A stretch of DNA of 64,000 bases from CALJDF01 sp038121105. GTDB lineage: Bacteria > Pseudomonadota > Alphaproteobacteria > SHVP01. The stretch spans positions 1 through 64,000 of the forward strand of contig JAYONB010000002.1 of NCBI GenBank assembly GCA_038121105.1. Direction: 5' to 3'. Position 1 is the first letter of the stretch; every line of letters starts with the position of its first letter. The position numbers were made by a program, and so were the translations under genes. Positions 39,783 through 49,444 of the stretch are shown here, piece after piece. A model generated the notes under the pieces. It was not told the DNA's origin. It saw nothing but the letters and a program-made list of their open reading frames with translations, and did no database searches.

Positions 39783-41165
39783 ATGAGCAAGGCGTTTGCG
39801 CAGCGTCGCACTGCCGGTACGGTCCCGATCACGATCGTCACGGAGAAAAGCTATGCCGCCTGGCGCCGGAAAGAGAGTGCCCCGGTCCGCGAGGCATTGC
39901 GCCGGTCGGGGTTTAAAGCGAAACCTGGCGCGCATATGGTCCTTCCCGCGACGAATGGGCCGAAGAGCCGCGTCGTCGTGATTTCAGACGACGTTCCCGA
40001 TCTATGGGCGTTGGCCGGGCTTCCGTACGACCTGCCCACCGGCACGTACACTTTGGATGGCGAGTTTGAACCCGCCGTTGCGACGAGGTTGGCGTTGGGG
40101 TGGGGACTCGGGGGCTACCGTTTCGATCGCTATCTCTCGGAGACTGCGCCGCCTCCCGCCAAATTGGTGATGCCGAAGAACGCCCACCGTGGCGCCGTCG
40201 AGGCGCAAGTCGATGCGGTGACTTTGGTGCGCAACCTAATCAACACACCGGCCGCCGATATGGGACCACCGGAACTCGCCACCGCGGCCAAGCAGGTGGC
40301 GGAGCGTTTCGGTGCGAAGTTCCGGGTTGTACAGGGGAAGGTGCTAAAGGAACAGTTTCCGGCCGTTCACGCGGTTGGGCGAGCTGCCGACAAGGCGCCG
40401 CGCCTGATAGACATGACGTGGGGCAAGGCGAAACATCCGAAGGTCACACTGGTCGGCAAAGGTGTCTGCTTCGATACCGGTGGTCTGAATCTCAAACCCG
40501 CTGCCGGCATGCGGTGGATGAAAAAGGACATGGGGGGCGCTGCGGTGGTTCTGGGGCTCGCTCACCTCATCATGAGCGCCGGTCTGCCGGTTCGGCTGCG
40601 CACCATCATCCCGGCCGTTGAGAACAACGTGTCCGGCAATGCCTACCGCCCGGGCGATGTCTTGCGTACGCGGAAGGGCGTATCGATCGAAATTGGCAAT
40701 ACCGATGCCGAAGGGCGGATTGTCTTAGCGGACGGTCTTGCTCTGGCCGACGAAGAAGATCCTGACTTGGTGATCGATTGTGCAACCCTCACGGGCGCCG
40801 CACGTGTGGCGCTCGGCGCCGATTTGCCCGCCATGTTCTGCAACGATGACGCGTTCGCGGATGACCTCAACGCGGCAGCGGACAGGGTGGCCGATCCACT
40901 GTGGCGTCTGCCGCTGTGGCAACCTTACCGCCGGCTCTTGGATACCCCGATCGCCGATATCAACAATGCGGGCACGGGTGGTTTTGCCGGTGCCATAACC
41001 GCAGCTCTGTTCTTGGGAACTTTTGTGGAACGGGCCAAGACCTGGGTCCATCTCGACCTTTATGGTTGGAACGACACCGACCGTCCCGGTCGACCCCGGG
41101 GGGGTGAGGCCATGGCTATGCGGGCTTTGTTCGATGTCATTCGTCGGCGGTTTGGGGAGTCGTGA
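39783..41165 (+). CDS. M17 leucyl aminopeptidase family protein
   Basis: A 460-residue zinc aminopeptidase. The C-terminal catalytic domain has the family signatures LVGKGVCFDTGGLNLKP (metal and catalytic Lys), MKKDMGGAAVV, and NTDAEGRIVLADGLA (catalytic Arg and metal Glu). The N-terminal macro-like domain is typical of the shorter alphaproteobacterial group rather than E. coli PepA. It removes N-terminal residues from peptides in the cytoplasm. An AAGG site precedes the ATG, and its end overlaps the next gene (GTGA). Confidence 0.93.
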   Translation: MSKAFAQRRTAGTVPITIVTEKSYAAWRRKESAPVREALRRSGFKAKPGAHMVLPATNGPKSRVVVISDDVPDLWALAGLPYDLPTGTYTLDGEFEPAVATRLALGWGLGGYRFDRYLSETAPPPAKLVMPKNAHRGAVEAQVDAVTLVRNLINTPAADMGPPELATAAKQVAERFGAKFRVVQGKVLKEQFPAVHAVGRAADKAPRLIDMTWGKAKHPKVTLVGKGVCFDTGGLNLKPAAGMRWMKKDMGGAAVVLGLAHLIMSAGLPVRLRTIIPAVENNVSGNAYRPGDVLRTRKGVSIEIGNTDAEGRIVLADGLALADEEDPDLVIDCATLTGAARVALGADLPAMFCNDDAFADDLNAAADRVADPLWRLPLWQPYRRLLDTPIADINNAGTGGFAGAITAALFLGTFVERAKTWVHLDLYGWNDTDRPGRPRGGEAMAMRALFDVIRRRFGES

Positions 41166-41614
41166 CCGCCACGCCGGACTCGTTGCTGTTCGTCTACGGC
41201 ACTCTTCGGCGCGCCGTCGAGGCACCGGCCTTTGCGCTGTTTGCCCAACACGCGACGTTTTTTGACGAGGGCAGCGTTCGCGCGATCATGTACGATTTCG
41301 GCGCCTACCCGGGGGTTGTTCTTTCGGATCATGCCGAAGACTTGGTCCAGGGCGAAGTCTACGCGCTGAAGACTCCGCGCCCGACGCTTGCTTTGCTCGA
41401 TCGTTACGAAGGCGTGGCCGGGACCCGGGAGTACGACACAGCCCTCTACGAACGGGTGCGGATTGCTGTGGCGACCCACCAACACAGCAAGGTGACTGCC
41501 TGGATGTACGTCTATCTGGGCCCTATTGCGGGGCGTCCGCGCATCGATTCTGGAGATTATCTCGAGCATCTGCGGCGCAATCCCGATGTTCGCCCGCCGG
41601 CACTGGACGGATAA
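41162..41614 (+). CDS. gamma-glutamylcyclotransferase-like protein
   Basis: A 150-residue GGCT/AIG2-like beta-barrel protein. The substrate-binding loop is FVYGTLRR and the likely catalytic Glu is in LLDRYEGV; YVYLGPI is a second family landmark. Members convert gamma-glutamyl amines or peptides to 5-oxoproline, so pairing with the aminopeptidase upstream suggests peptide or glutathione turnover. It starts at a GTG whose GTGA overlaps the peptidase stop. Confidence 0.85.
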   Translation: MTATPDSLLFVYGTLRRAVEAPAFALFAQHATFFDEGSVRAIMYDFGAYPGVVLSDHAEDLVQGEVYALKTPRPTLALLDRYEGVAGTREYDTALYERVRIAVATHQHSKVTAWMYVYLGPIAGRPRIDSGDYLEHLRRNPDVRPPALDG

Positions 41615-41654
41615 ACAAGGCGACTGGTTTCCCCACCCCGTAAGTTTTTGTGAT

Positions 41655-41663
41655 TGTGGATAA
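41655..41663 (-). other. single DnaA-box-like 9-mer
   Basis: TGTGGATAA on the plus strand is the reverse complement of the strong DnaA box TTATCCACA. It lies in the 117-base gap before the PAS-GGDEF-EAL gene. There is no cluster, AT-rich unwinding element or replication gene nearby, so a role in initiation is not indicated. Confidence 0.35.
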
Positions 41664-41731
41664 GTTTATTGTCTGCGACGGTGCGAATCGTCTAGATCAG
41701 CGCACTGGCAGTATTTGGGGCCCGTCGAACG

Positions 41732-43366
41732 ATGGTCCTAGAGGGCCCAACTAATGTGGTTAACCCTGGGGATAAGTTGACCGATCTTGAACAGGGTGTG
41801 GTTCTTGTCGTCGATTCGAACGGCAAAGTGGTCCATACGAGCGAGGCGTTGAACAGGTTGGCGGGCTATGCTCCCGGCAGCCTGATCGGCAAGCCTCCTC
41901 ATTTTCTGAAAATCGAGTCGCGCGGCCCAAACCGGGCGCCAAGCGGGACCGTGACAGGCACCCTCCGGCACCGCGACGGGACAAAATTGTCGGTGTCGCT
42001 GCGCGACCAAATGATCGGGATTCATGGCGACCCGGCGCGCATCATCACGCTCGTCAGCGTTGCGCGCCCCGCTGCATCACAAGGGCCCGTGATGCTCGAT
42101 GTCGTCACCAGCGAGAGCGACCGGGCCGCCCTGGGTGCGCCGGCCAACGCCATGATGGTGGATGCGTTGGCCACCGGCGGACAGGTTGCCTTTCTCCGGA
42201 TTCGGATCGACCGGCTCCAACAAGTCAATCAAACGGCGGGCTATGAGACCGGTGACGCCATCTTGCGGGAGGCACGCGAGCGTCTGCGATTGGTCGCAAG
42301 CGGAAGCGCGATGATCGCCCGCACCGCGACCAACCAATTTGCGTTTGTCTCGCCGATTGGCGGGCCGGACGAAGAAATAAGCCGCCTCTCGAACGAACTC
42401 CTCAAAGTGCTGTCCGAGCCTTACGAGGTGCACCGCAATACCTACCGACTTTCGGCCAGTATTGGTGTCGCGGTGTTTCCCGTTCACGGGACCTCGCTGA
42501 GCGAACTGGTCCATGCGTCCGATCTTGCTTTGCGAGAAGCGCGACAACGCGGCGGCAATCGAGTTGAACTCTTTAGTCCAGCGTTTCGCGATCGTCTCAA
42601 TCGTGAACTTACTTTGGACCATGCCCTATCCGATGCGCTCCGGCACGGTGAATTCGAATTGAACTATCAACCGCTTGTCGATCTCGGCAACAGCGACATT
42701 CTTGGCGCCGAGGCGTTGTTGCGGTGGACCCATCCTGAACTAGGCAAGATCAGTCCGGCGGAATTCATTCCGCGCGCCGAGGTCACGGGGTTGATCATCC
42801 CGATCGGCGAATGGGTGCTTCATCGGGCCTTCGAGGAGGCCAAAGCGTGGGAGACAAAGAGCAATCACGCCCCGCGTCTTGGCGTGAACCTGTCGGCCAT
42901 CCAGTTTGGTCAGGACAACCTCATCGAAACGGTGACCGACGCGTTGTCGACCAGCAAGCTATCGCCCGAGCGTGTGGACATCGAGCTGACCGAGCACTCT
43001 ATTGCCGATGATCATGGCGTTGGAAACGATACGATTTCGAAGCTCCGCGACTTGGGCATCACGGTGTCGATCGACGATTTCGGCACGGGGTATTCGTCGC
43101 TGTCGCAACTCGTCGACTGCCCGGTCGATACGTTGAAGATCGACCAGTCGTTCGTCTCGGGCCTTGTGCACCATCCTCAATCGGTCACGATCGTCACCAC
43201 GATTATCGAGATGGCGCGTAGTCTCGGCCTCAAACTTGCGGCCGAGGGGACCGAGCGAAAAGATCAGATCGATTTCCTTAAGAATGCGGGCTGCAACTAC
43301 GCCCAAGGCTTTTTCTTCCACAAGGCGATGCCCGCCGCCGAATTCAGGAACCTGTTGGTCGCGTAG
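41732..43366 (+). CDS. PAS-GGDEF-EAL protein, probable c-di-GMP phosphodiesterase
   Basis: A 544-residue soluble protein. A PAS-like sensor occupies about residues 18-112 (VLVVDSNGKVVHTSEALNRLAGYAP). A GGDEF domain follows to about 285, but the signature reads ATNQF, so cyclase activity is lost. The EAL domain (about 300-540) keeps GAEALLRW, NLSAIQF, DIELTEHS, SIDDFGTGYSSLSQL, TLKIDQSFV and AEGTE, all needed for metal binding and hydrolysis. It should lower c-di-GMP in response to whatever the PAS domain senses; the degenerate GGDEF may bind GTP. Confidence 0.92.
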   Translation: MVLEGPTNVVNPGDKLTDLEQGVVLVVDSNGKVVHTSEALNRLAGYAPGSLIGKPPHFLKIESRGPNRAPSGTVTGTLRHRDGTKLSVSLRDQMIGIHGDPARIITLVSVARPAASQGPVMLDVVTSESDRAALGAPANAMMVDALATGGQVAFLRIRIDRLQQVNQTAGYETGDAILREARERLRLVASGSAMIARTATNQFAFVSPIGGPDEEISRLSNELLKVLSEPYEVHRNTYRLSASIGVAVFPVHGTSLSELVHASDLALREARQRGGNRVELFSPAFRDRLNRELTLDHALSDALRHGEFELNYQPLVDLGNSDILGAEALLRWTHPELGKISPAEFIPRAEVTGLIIPIGEWVLHRAFEEAKAWETKSNHAPRLGVNLSAIQFGQDNLIETVTDALSTSKLSPERVDIELTEHSIADDHGVGNDTISKLRDLGITVSIDDFGTGYSSLSQLVDCPVDTLKIDQSFVSGLVHHPQSVTIVTTIIEMARSLGLKLAAEGTERKDQIDFLKNAGCNYAQGFFFHKAMPAAEFRNLLVA

Positions 43367-43404
43367 TGCTTTTGCGTGCGCGGGCGACGCACTAAAGTCG
43401 CCTC

Positions 43405-43752
43405 GTGTCCACCAATGCGCAGGTCTTGGCAGTTTGGCAAAAGGCGTTGGCGTCGCTCGTGCAGGACGACGCCGTCGATCTTTCGGTCCGCCAACTTGCC
43501 GTTCTCGTCACCGTCTACACCAACGATGCGCCGAGTACCGTGCGGGGTTTGTCGGCGGTGCTCGGCTTGGCCAAACCGGTAATCACTCGCGCCGTGGATA
43601 CGCTCGAGAAATTAGACTATTGCCGTCGTCAGCCCGACGAAGCCGACGGCCGCAGTGTCATTATTCAGCGCACCGTCCGGGGGTCGGTCTATGTCGCTGC
43701 GCTTGGCGATGTGGTCCGCAAGACGCTCCCGGAGTTGGCGAGGCCCAGCTAG
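43405..43752 (+). CDS. MarR-like winged-helix regulator
   Basis: A 115-residue DNA-binding protein. The helix-turn-helix is STVRGLSAVLGLAKPVITRAVDTLEKLDYCRR and the wing QPDEADGRSVIIQRTVRG, both typical of MarR-type folds. It starts at GTG. It is convergent with the Yej transporter operon (2-base gap), so it is not its obvious local repressor by position. The effector is unknown. Confidence 0.83.
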   Translation: MSTNAQVLAVWQKALASLVQDDAVDLSVRQLAVLVTVYTNDAPSTVRGLSAVLGLAKPVITRAVDTLEKLDYCRRQPDEADGRSVIIQRTVRGSVYVAALGDVVRKTLPELARPS

Positions 43753-43754
43753 GC

Positions 43755-45377
43755 TTACGTCGAGATGGCGTCCTCGAAGGCGACTTCGAGGTCGAAGGCG
43801 GCCGCCATCAGCGCCTTGGTGTAATCGGTTTGGGGGTCGTCGAAGATGCGATCGGTAGATCCCGCCTCAACGACACGCCCGTCCCGCATCACGATCACCT
43901 CATCGGCCATGGCGCGTACGACCTTCAGATCGTGACTAATGAAGATGTAGGCCAAGTTGTGCTTGCGCTGGAGGTCGCGCAGCAAATCGACGATCTGCGC
44001 CTGCACCGACATATCGAGTGCCGATGTCGGCTCGTCCAGCACAACAAGACGTGGCTTAAGGACCATCGCGCGGGCTATGGCGATACGTTGCCGCTGCCCG
44101 CCGGAAAACTCATGGGGGTAGCGATCTTGGCTGTCCGCCGGGATGCCGACCTCTTCGAGGGCGGCCCCAATGACCGCGCGGCGTTCGTCGTAGTTTCGAA
44201 TGGACGTGTGGACGAGCAGCCCCTCTTCGACGATCTGGCCGATCGAAAGACGCGGGCTGAGACTGCCGTAAGGGTCCTGAAACACGATCTGCATCTCTTC
44301 GCGCAACGGGCGGAGGGCGCTGAAATTCAAATCCTGAATCGGTTTACCATCGAAGGTGATATTGCCGGTGCTGCTGAGAAGGCGCAGGAGGCCGAGGCCT
44401 AACGTCGTTTTGCCCGAGCCGCTTTCGCCGACCACGCCAACTGTTTGACCCTCGCGTACCGTGACGCTGATGTCGTCCACGGCTTTGACGTGTCCTACCG
44501 TGCGCCGCAACACACCTTTCTGAATGGGAAAATAGACCCGGATGTTCTCGCCGCGCAGTACTTCTTTGGCATTCGGGTCGGCCTTGTTGGGCATGCCCTT
44601 GGGTTCGGCGTCAAGGAGTATGCGGGTGTAGTCGTCCGTCGGGCGTTCGAACACCTGTTCGGTATCGCCGGCCTCGACGATCGCGCCTTCTTTCATCACG
44701 CACACGCGTTTCGCCATTTTGCGCACGATCCCGAGATCATGTGTGATCAGCAGCATCGCCATGCCGAGTTCGTCTTGCAGGCGTTGGAGAAGCCGGAGGA
44801 TTTGCGCCTGGATGGTGACGTCGAGCGCCGTCGTGGGTTCGTCGGCAATCAGCAATTCGGGGTTGTTCGCAAGCGCCATCGCGATCATCACGCGTTGGCG
44901 TTGCCCGCCCGACAGCTGATGCGGGTAGGAATGAATCCGCGCCTCGACGTCGGGCAGACCGACGAGGTTCAGCAGTTCAATCGTGCGCCCCCGCGCCGCT
45001 TGGCGGTTCATCCCCTGGTGAAGCAACAAAACCTCGTTGATCTGCTTCTCGATCGTGTGCAGCGGATTGAGCGACGTCATCGGCTCCTGGAAGATCATCG
45101 AGACCTTGTTGCCGCGAATCCGCCGCATCTCCGCATGCGGCGCCCCGACGACCTCCATGCCGTCGACGATGATCGATCCGGTTGGATGAGACGCCAGGGG
45201 GTAAGGCAGGAGCTGCAAGATCGACAACGCCGATACCGACTTGCCCGAGCCGCTCTCACCGACTAACGCGACCGTCTCGCCCGCATCTATCGAAAAACCG
45301 ACGTTTCTTACGGCATGGACGGTCCGCTCGCTGCTGCGAAAATCGACCGAGAGGTCTTTGACGTCGACGAAAGCCAT
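43755..45377 (-). CDS. yejF: peptide/microcin C-type ABC transporter, fused ATPase
   Basis: A 540-residue protein with two complete ABC ATPase domains in tandem. Domain 1: GESGSGKSV, LSGGQRQRVMIAMAL, ADEPTTALDVT. Domain 2: GESGSGKTTLGLGLL, FSGGQRQRIAIARAM, VLDEPTSALDMS. Oligopeptide-type C-terminal extensions follow each. It energises the YejBE permease pair at the inner membrane. Its start is 2 bases after the yejE stop. All catalytic motifs are intact. Confidence 0.94.
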   Translation of the reverse strand: MAFVDVKDLSVDFRSSERTVHAVRNVGFSIDAGETVALVGESGSGKSVSALSILQLLPYPLASHPTGSIIVDGMEVVGAPHAEMRRIRGNKVSMIFQEPMTSLNPLHTIEKQINEVLLLHQGMNRQAARGRTIELLNLVGLPDVEARIHSYPHQLSGGQRQRVMIAMALANNPELLIADEPTTALDVTIQAQILRLLQRLQDELGMAMLLITHDLGIVRKMAKRVCVMKEGAIVEAGDTEQVFERPTDDYTRILLDAEPKGMPNKADPNAKEVLRGENIRVYFPIQKGVLRRTVGHVKAVDDISVTVREGQTVGVVGESGSGKTTLGLGLLRLLSSTGNITFDGKPIQDLNFSALRPLREEMQIVFQDPYGSLSPRLSIGQIVEEGLLVHTSIRNYDERRAVIGAALEEVGIPADSQDRYPHEFSGGQRQRIAIARAMVLKPRLVVLDEPTSALDMSVQAQIVDLLRDLQRKHNLAYIFISHDLKVVRAMADEVIVMRDGRVVEAGSTDRIFDDPQTDYTKALMAAAFDLEVAFEDAIST

Positions 45378-45379
45378 AA

Positions 45380-46459
45380 TCAGCTGAACGTCTTGCGCGG
45401 ATCGAAGGCGTCGCGCACTGCCTCACCGGTGAACACCACCAAAGTGAGCATGATCGACAAGGTAAAGAACCCCGTGAGGCCAAGCCACGGCGCCTGAAGG
45501 TTGGCTTTGCCCTGGGCCAGCAGTTCTCCGAGCGAGGGCGAACCAGGGGGCAGGCCGAAGCCCAGGAAATCAAGACTGGTAAGCGCGGTGACGGCGCCGG
45601 CCAAGTTGAAGGGCAGGAAGGTGATTGTCGCCACCATCGCGTTCGGCAACAAATGCTTGAACATGATGGTCGAGTTTCGCACGCCCAAAGCGCGTGCCGC
45701 GCGCACGTAGTCGAAGTTTCGCGCCCGCAAGAACTCGGCTCGCACCACGCCCACGAGCGCCATCCAGCTAAACAGCAACAATATGCCGAGCAACCACCAG
45801 AAGTTCGGCGTGACGATACTGGCCAAGATGATCAGCAGAAAGAGGGTCGGCATGCCCGACCAAATCTCGATGAAGCGCTGGAATAAAAGGTCTGTCCAAC
45901 CACCGAAATACCCCTGTACCGCACCGGCCATCACGCCGATAACCGAACTGATCACGGTGAGTGCCAGTCCGAAGAGGATGGAAATCCGAAACCCGTAGAT
46001 GAGGCGCGCGGTGACATCGCGGCCTTGGTCGTCGGTACCTAGCCAGTTTTCACGGGAGGGGGGCGACGGCGCGGGCTGCGGTAGGTCGTAGTTGATCGTA
46101 TCGAAACTGAACTCAATCAGCGGCCAAATCATCCAGCCGTCTTTTTCAGCAATCAATTCTTGAACGTACGGGTCACGGTAGTCTGCGGCCGTCTCGAAAT
46201 CGCCGCCAAAGCGTGTCTCCGCGTAGTCCGTCAACACCGGAAACAACAGGTCGCCGTCGAACTTCACGACCAGCGGACGATCATTGGCGAGAAACTCGGC
46301 AAACAATGTCAGCAGGAAAAGGGCAACGAAGATCCACATCGACCAATAGCCGCGGCTGTTCTTGCGGAAATTTTGAAAACGCCGCTCGGTCAGCGGGGTA
46401 ATGCGCATGCCGAAAAGGCGGCGCGGCGGTCGTGGCGGAGCGGCCTCTACGCTAGACAT
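45380..46459 (-). CDS. yejE: peptide ABC transporter permease
   Basis: A 359-residue inner-membrane permease of the DppC/YejE type. An N-terminal helix (WSMWIFVALFLLTLFAEFLAN) is followed by a long periplasmic insert (about 100 residues) typical of YejE, then the binding-protein-dependent transport domain with AARALGVRNSTIMFKHLLPNAM (EAA-loop) and LDFLGFGLPPGSPSLGELL. The start overlaps the yejB stop by 8 bases, so the subunits are co-translated. Confidence 0.93.
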   Translation of the reverse strand: MSSVEAAPPRPPRRLFGMRITPLTERRFQNFRKNSRGYWSMWIFVALFLLTLFAEFLANDRPLVVKFDGDLLFPVLTDYAETRFGGDFETAADYRDPYVQELIAEKDGWMIWPLIEFSFDTINYDLPQPAPSPPSRENWLGTDDQGRDVTARLIYGFRISILFGLALTVISSVIGVMAGAVQGYFGGWTDLLFQRFIEIWSGMPTLFLLIILASIVTPNFWWLLGILLLFSWMALVGVVRAEFLRARNFDYVRAARALGVRNSTIMFKHLLPNAMVATITFLPFNLAGAVTALTSLDFLGFGLPPGSPSLGELLAQGKANLQAPWLGLTGFFTLSIMLTLVVFTGEAVRDAFDPRKTFS

Positions 46460-47567
46460 CGCGCCGCTCGAAATCGATCCGCGGATCGATGATGACGTAC
46501 ATCAAATCGCCGATCAGGTTGAAGACCAAACCTAGCAAAGTGAAGAAGAACAACGTGCCGAACATCACGGGATAGTCCCGGTTGATGACGGCTTCAAAAC
46601 CTAAGAGACCGAGCCCGTCCAGCGAGAAGATGATCTCAATTAGCAGCGAGCCCGCGAACAGAATGCTGATGAACAGAGACGGGAAGCCCGCAATCACGAT
46701 CAGCATGCCGTTGCGAAAAACGTGACCGTAGAGCACCCGGCGTTCGGTCAGGCCCTTCGCCCGTGCGGTCAAGACATACTGCTGGTTGATTTGATCGAGA
46801 AACGAATTCTTGGTCAGCAGCGTAAGGCCTGCGAACCCGCCGATTACCAAGGCCGTAATCGGGAGGGCGATGTGATGGAAGTAATCCACCACTTTCCCGA
46901 AAGCGCTGAGATCCGAGAAATTTTCCGATACCAGCCCGCGCAACGGGAACCAGTCCAAGTAAGTGCCGCCGGCGAACAGTACGATCAACAGGATCGCGAA
47001 GAGGAAGCCGGGAATGGCTTGCCCGACGATAACCACGCTGCTTGTCCAAATATCGAATGGCGAGCCGTCGCGTACGGCTTTGCGAATCCCCAGCGGGATC
47101 GATATCAGGTAGATCAAAATTGCGGTCCAGAGGCCTAGCGAGATCGAAACCGGCATCTTCTCTAGGACAAGATCAACGACCCGTCGGTCGCGAAAAAACG
47201 ACTCGCCGAAATCGAAGACCAAGTAATTCCCCATCATGTCGATGAAGCGGATGTGCATCGGTTTGTCGAAACCGAATTGCTTTTCCAGATCCGCAATGAA
47301 CTGCGGGTCGAGGCCCTGGGCGCCGCGATAGCGCGATTCGATGCCCGCGGTACTGGTGGCGCCCTGCTGGGCCTGCGATTGGGGCGCATCGCCACCGCCT
47401 GCCCCGCTGACGCGGGCCGTCGCATCGACGGCGGTGCCGGTCACCTGGGCGATGATCTGTTCGATGGGGCCACCGGGCGCGAACTGCACGACGGCGAAAT
47501 TGATCACCATGATACCGAACAGGGTCGGGACAATAAACAGCAAGCGTCGGATGATATAGGCGGTCAT
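46452..47567 (-). CDS. yejB: peptide ABC transporter permease
   Basis: A 371-residue permease (DppB/YejB type) pairing with YejE. It opens IIRRLLFIVPTLFGIMVINFAVVQFAPGGP. An insert of about 60 Gly/Ala/Gln-rich residues separates helix 1 from GLDPQFIADLEKQFGFDKP. The EAA loop is TARAKGLTERRVLYGHVFRNGM, and FSLDGLGLLGFEAVINRDYPV closes the core. It follows the second binding-protein gene by 24 bases. Confidence 0.93.
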   Translation of the reverse strand: MTAYIIRRLLFIVPTLFGIMVINFAVVQFAPGGPIEQIIAQVTGTAVDATARVSGAGGGDAPQSQAQQGATSTAGIESRYRGAQGLDPQFIADLEKQFGFDKPMHIRFIDMMGNYLVFDFGESFFRDRRVVDLVLEKMPVSISLGLWTAILIYLISIPLGIRKAVRDGSPFDIWTSSVVIVGQAIPGFLFAILLIVLFAGGTYLDWFPLRGLVSENFSDLSAFGKVVDYFHHIALPITALVIGGFAGLTLLTKNSFLDQINQQYVLTARAKGLTERRVLYGHVFRNGMLIVIAGFPSLFISILFAGSLLIEIIFSLDGLGLLGFEAVINRDYPVMFGTLFFFTLLGLVFNLIGDLMYVIIDPRIDFERRDV

Positions 47568-47591
47568 CGCGGCGGTGAGTCTAGCGGAATT

Positions 47592-49442
47592 CTATGGTTT
47601 GTCGCGATCGAGGCGGGCCGCTTTGGCAGTATCGATCCACCAGGTATCGAGAAAGCCCAACGAATAGGTGGGCACCGTCTCCGGGCGGCCGAACATGTCC
47701 CAATAAGCGATTGTGTAGGTGCTGCGATACCACTGCGGAATGATGTACTGGTTCCACAACAGAACGCGATCCAGTGCGCGCGCCGCAACCGTCAGACTTT
47801 CGCGGTCCTTAGCGCTGGCCAGTCTTTCGACCAACGCATCCACCACCGGATCTTTGACGCCAGCGTCGTTATTGCTGCCCGGTTGATCGGCAAATGCCGA
47901 ATTCCAGAACCCGCGTTCGCCGACGCCGGGCGTTGCAGATACACCAAACGCAGCTGTCGTGATATCGAAGTCGCGGTCTTGGTCGACACGTTGTGTGTAC
48001 TGGCTGGAATCGACAATGCGGATCGACGCTTCGACGCCAATGCGTTTCAGGTTCTGAACGATCGGCGCGAAGACGCGTTCGAAGGACGGCGAGAAGGTCA
48101 GGAACTCGATCGACATCACCTCGCCGGCGGCGTTCTTGAGCTGCCCGTTCTTGACCGTCCAGCCGGCCTCGGCGAACAGCTGTTGCGCGCGCCGCAGGTT
48201 ACGCCGGTTGTTGCCGCTCCCGTCCGATTGGGGTTGACGGTAGGCGGGGCCAAATACCTCCGGCGGCACTCGATCTTCGAACGGTTTGAGAAGGGCCAGT
48301 TCCGCATCGTCCGGCGGGGCGACCGCCGCCATGTCCGTGTTCTGGTAGATGCTGCCCGAGCGTTCATAGACGCTGTAGAACAAGTTCGTATTGGTCCACT
48401 CGAAATCGAAGGTGTGGTTGATGGCTTGGCGGACCCGGCGATCTTGAAATTTGGCGCGCCGCAGGTTGAGGACGAAATATTGCCGCGAGGCCGGTCCGCC
48501 GTTCGGCACCGCTTCTTTGATGACGCGACCGTCGCGTACCGCAGGAAAGTCATACCCGGTTGCCCAGATGCGGGACGTGAACTCTTCGTGGAAATCGAAG
48601 GCGCCTGACTTGAAGGCTTCGTGTTGTACATCGCGGTCGCGGTAGAACTCGAGCCGTATTTGATCGAAGTTGAACCGTCCGCGGTTGAGGCCGAGGTCGG
48701 CGGCCCAATAGTCAGGAACGCGCTCCAGCACGATCGACCGGCCTGCGTTGACTTCCGCAATGCGATAGGGGCCGCTGCCCAGCGGCGGGTCGAACGTGGT
48801 CTCGCCGAATTCCCGGTCGGCAAAATGATTCTTAGAGAGAATGGGAAGGGTTGCCACGGTATTGGGCAAGTCTCGTAGCGCCACAGCGTCGGGATCAAAG
48901 GTGTAGCGCACCTCGTCGTCGCTTATCGCCTCGACGCCTGTCACGTCGCGCAGGATGATTCGGTAGCTCGGAAACGCGCCGGGGTCGTTTGTCAGCGTGT
49001 TGAAGGAAAACACGACGTCCGCAACGGTGATCGGCGTGCCGTCGTGCCAGCGGGCTTTGGCGCGCAGTTTGAACGTGATGGAACTGCGATCCGGTGCGAG
49101 ATCGGCCGTCTCCGCCACCAAGCCGTAGAGGGCATCGGGTTCGTCCGCGCCGCCCGCCATCAGGGTCTCGTAGGGCAACGACATCACGGAGCCCGCACGT
49201 CCGCGGTAGCGGATGCCTTTTAGCGTGAACGGGTTGACGGTGTCGAACGTGCCTTCGCCGCCTGCAAGCCGCAGGACGCCGCCCTTCGGCGCATCGGGAT
49301 TGACGTAGTCGAAATGGTCGAACCCAGGCGGGTATTTGAGGTCGCCAAAGGTCGATATGCCGTGTCGAGGCTCGGCGACAACGGCGGTCGCAAAGAACGC
49401 GATCGTTGCCGAAAGTAGAAAGCCGAAAAAACCGTTCGTCAT
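47592..49442 (-). CDS. yejA: extracellular peptide-binding protein, second copy
   Basis: A 616-residue SBP family 5 (YejA-like) protein. The signal peptide is FFGFLLSATIAFFATAVVA. The mature part begins around HGISTFGDLKYPPGFDHFDY and contains NPDAPKGGVLRLAGGEGTFDTVNPF, WHDGTPITVADVVFSFN and a C-terminal LLWNQYIIPQWYRSTYTIAYWD. It delivers peptides or peptide-like compounds to YejBEF. The ATG at 49442 begins the signal peptide; the longer frame lies in the upstream paralogue. Confidence 0.93.
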   Translation of the reverse strand: MTNGFFGFLLSATIAFFATAVVAEPRHGISTFGDLKYPPGFDHFDYVNPDAPKGGVLRLAGGEGTFDTVNPFTLKGIRYRGRAGSVMSLPYETLMAGGADEPDALYGLVAETADLAPDRSSITFKLRAKARWHDGTPITVADVVFSFNTLTNDPGAFPSYRIILRDVTGVEAISDDEVRYTFDPDAVALRDLPNTVATLPILSKNHFADREFGETTFDPPLGSGPYRIAEVNAGRSIVLERVPDYWAADLGLNRGRFNFDQIRLEFYRDRDVQHEAFKSGAFDFHEEFTSRIWATGYDFPAVRDGRVIKEAVPNGGPASRQYFVLNLRRAKFQDRRVRQAINHTFDFEWTNTNLFYSVYERSGSIYQNTDMAAVAPPDDAELALLKPFEDRVPPEVFGPAYRQPQSDGSGNNRRNLRRAQQLFAEAGWTVKNGQLKNAAGEVMSIEFLTFSPSFERVFAPIVQNLKRIGVEASIRIVDSSQYTQRVDQDRDFDITTAAFGVSATPGVGERGFWNSAFADQPGSNNDAGVKDPVVDALVERLASAKDRESLTVAARALDRVLLWNQYIIPQWYRSTYTIAYWDMFGRPETVPTYSLGFLDTWWIDTAKAARLDRDKP

Positions 49443-49444
49443 GA

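Noticed and set aside
41655..41663. Origin of replication marked by the DnaA box
   Set aside because: Only one 9-mer, no cluster, no AT-rich element, and no dnaA, dnaN, hemE or parAB nearby. One such 9-mer in 64 kb is not surprising.
43164..44402. 412-codon plus-strand frame over the end of the EAL gene and yejF
   Set aside because: It overlaps a conserved ABC ATPase and the EAL domain; composition is shadow-like.
47253..48608. 451-codon plus-strand frame over the yejB-yejA region
   Set aside because: Antisense to two genes with signal peptide and permease motifs. No ribosome site, no recognisable domain.
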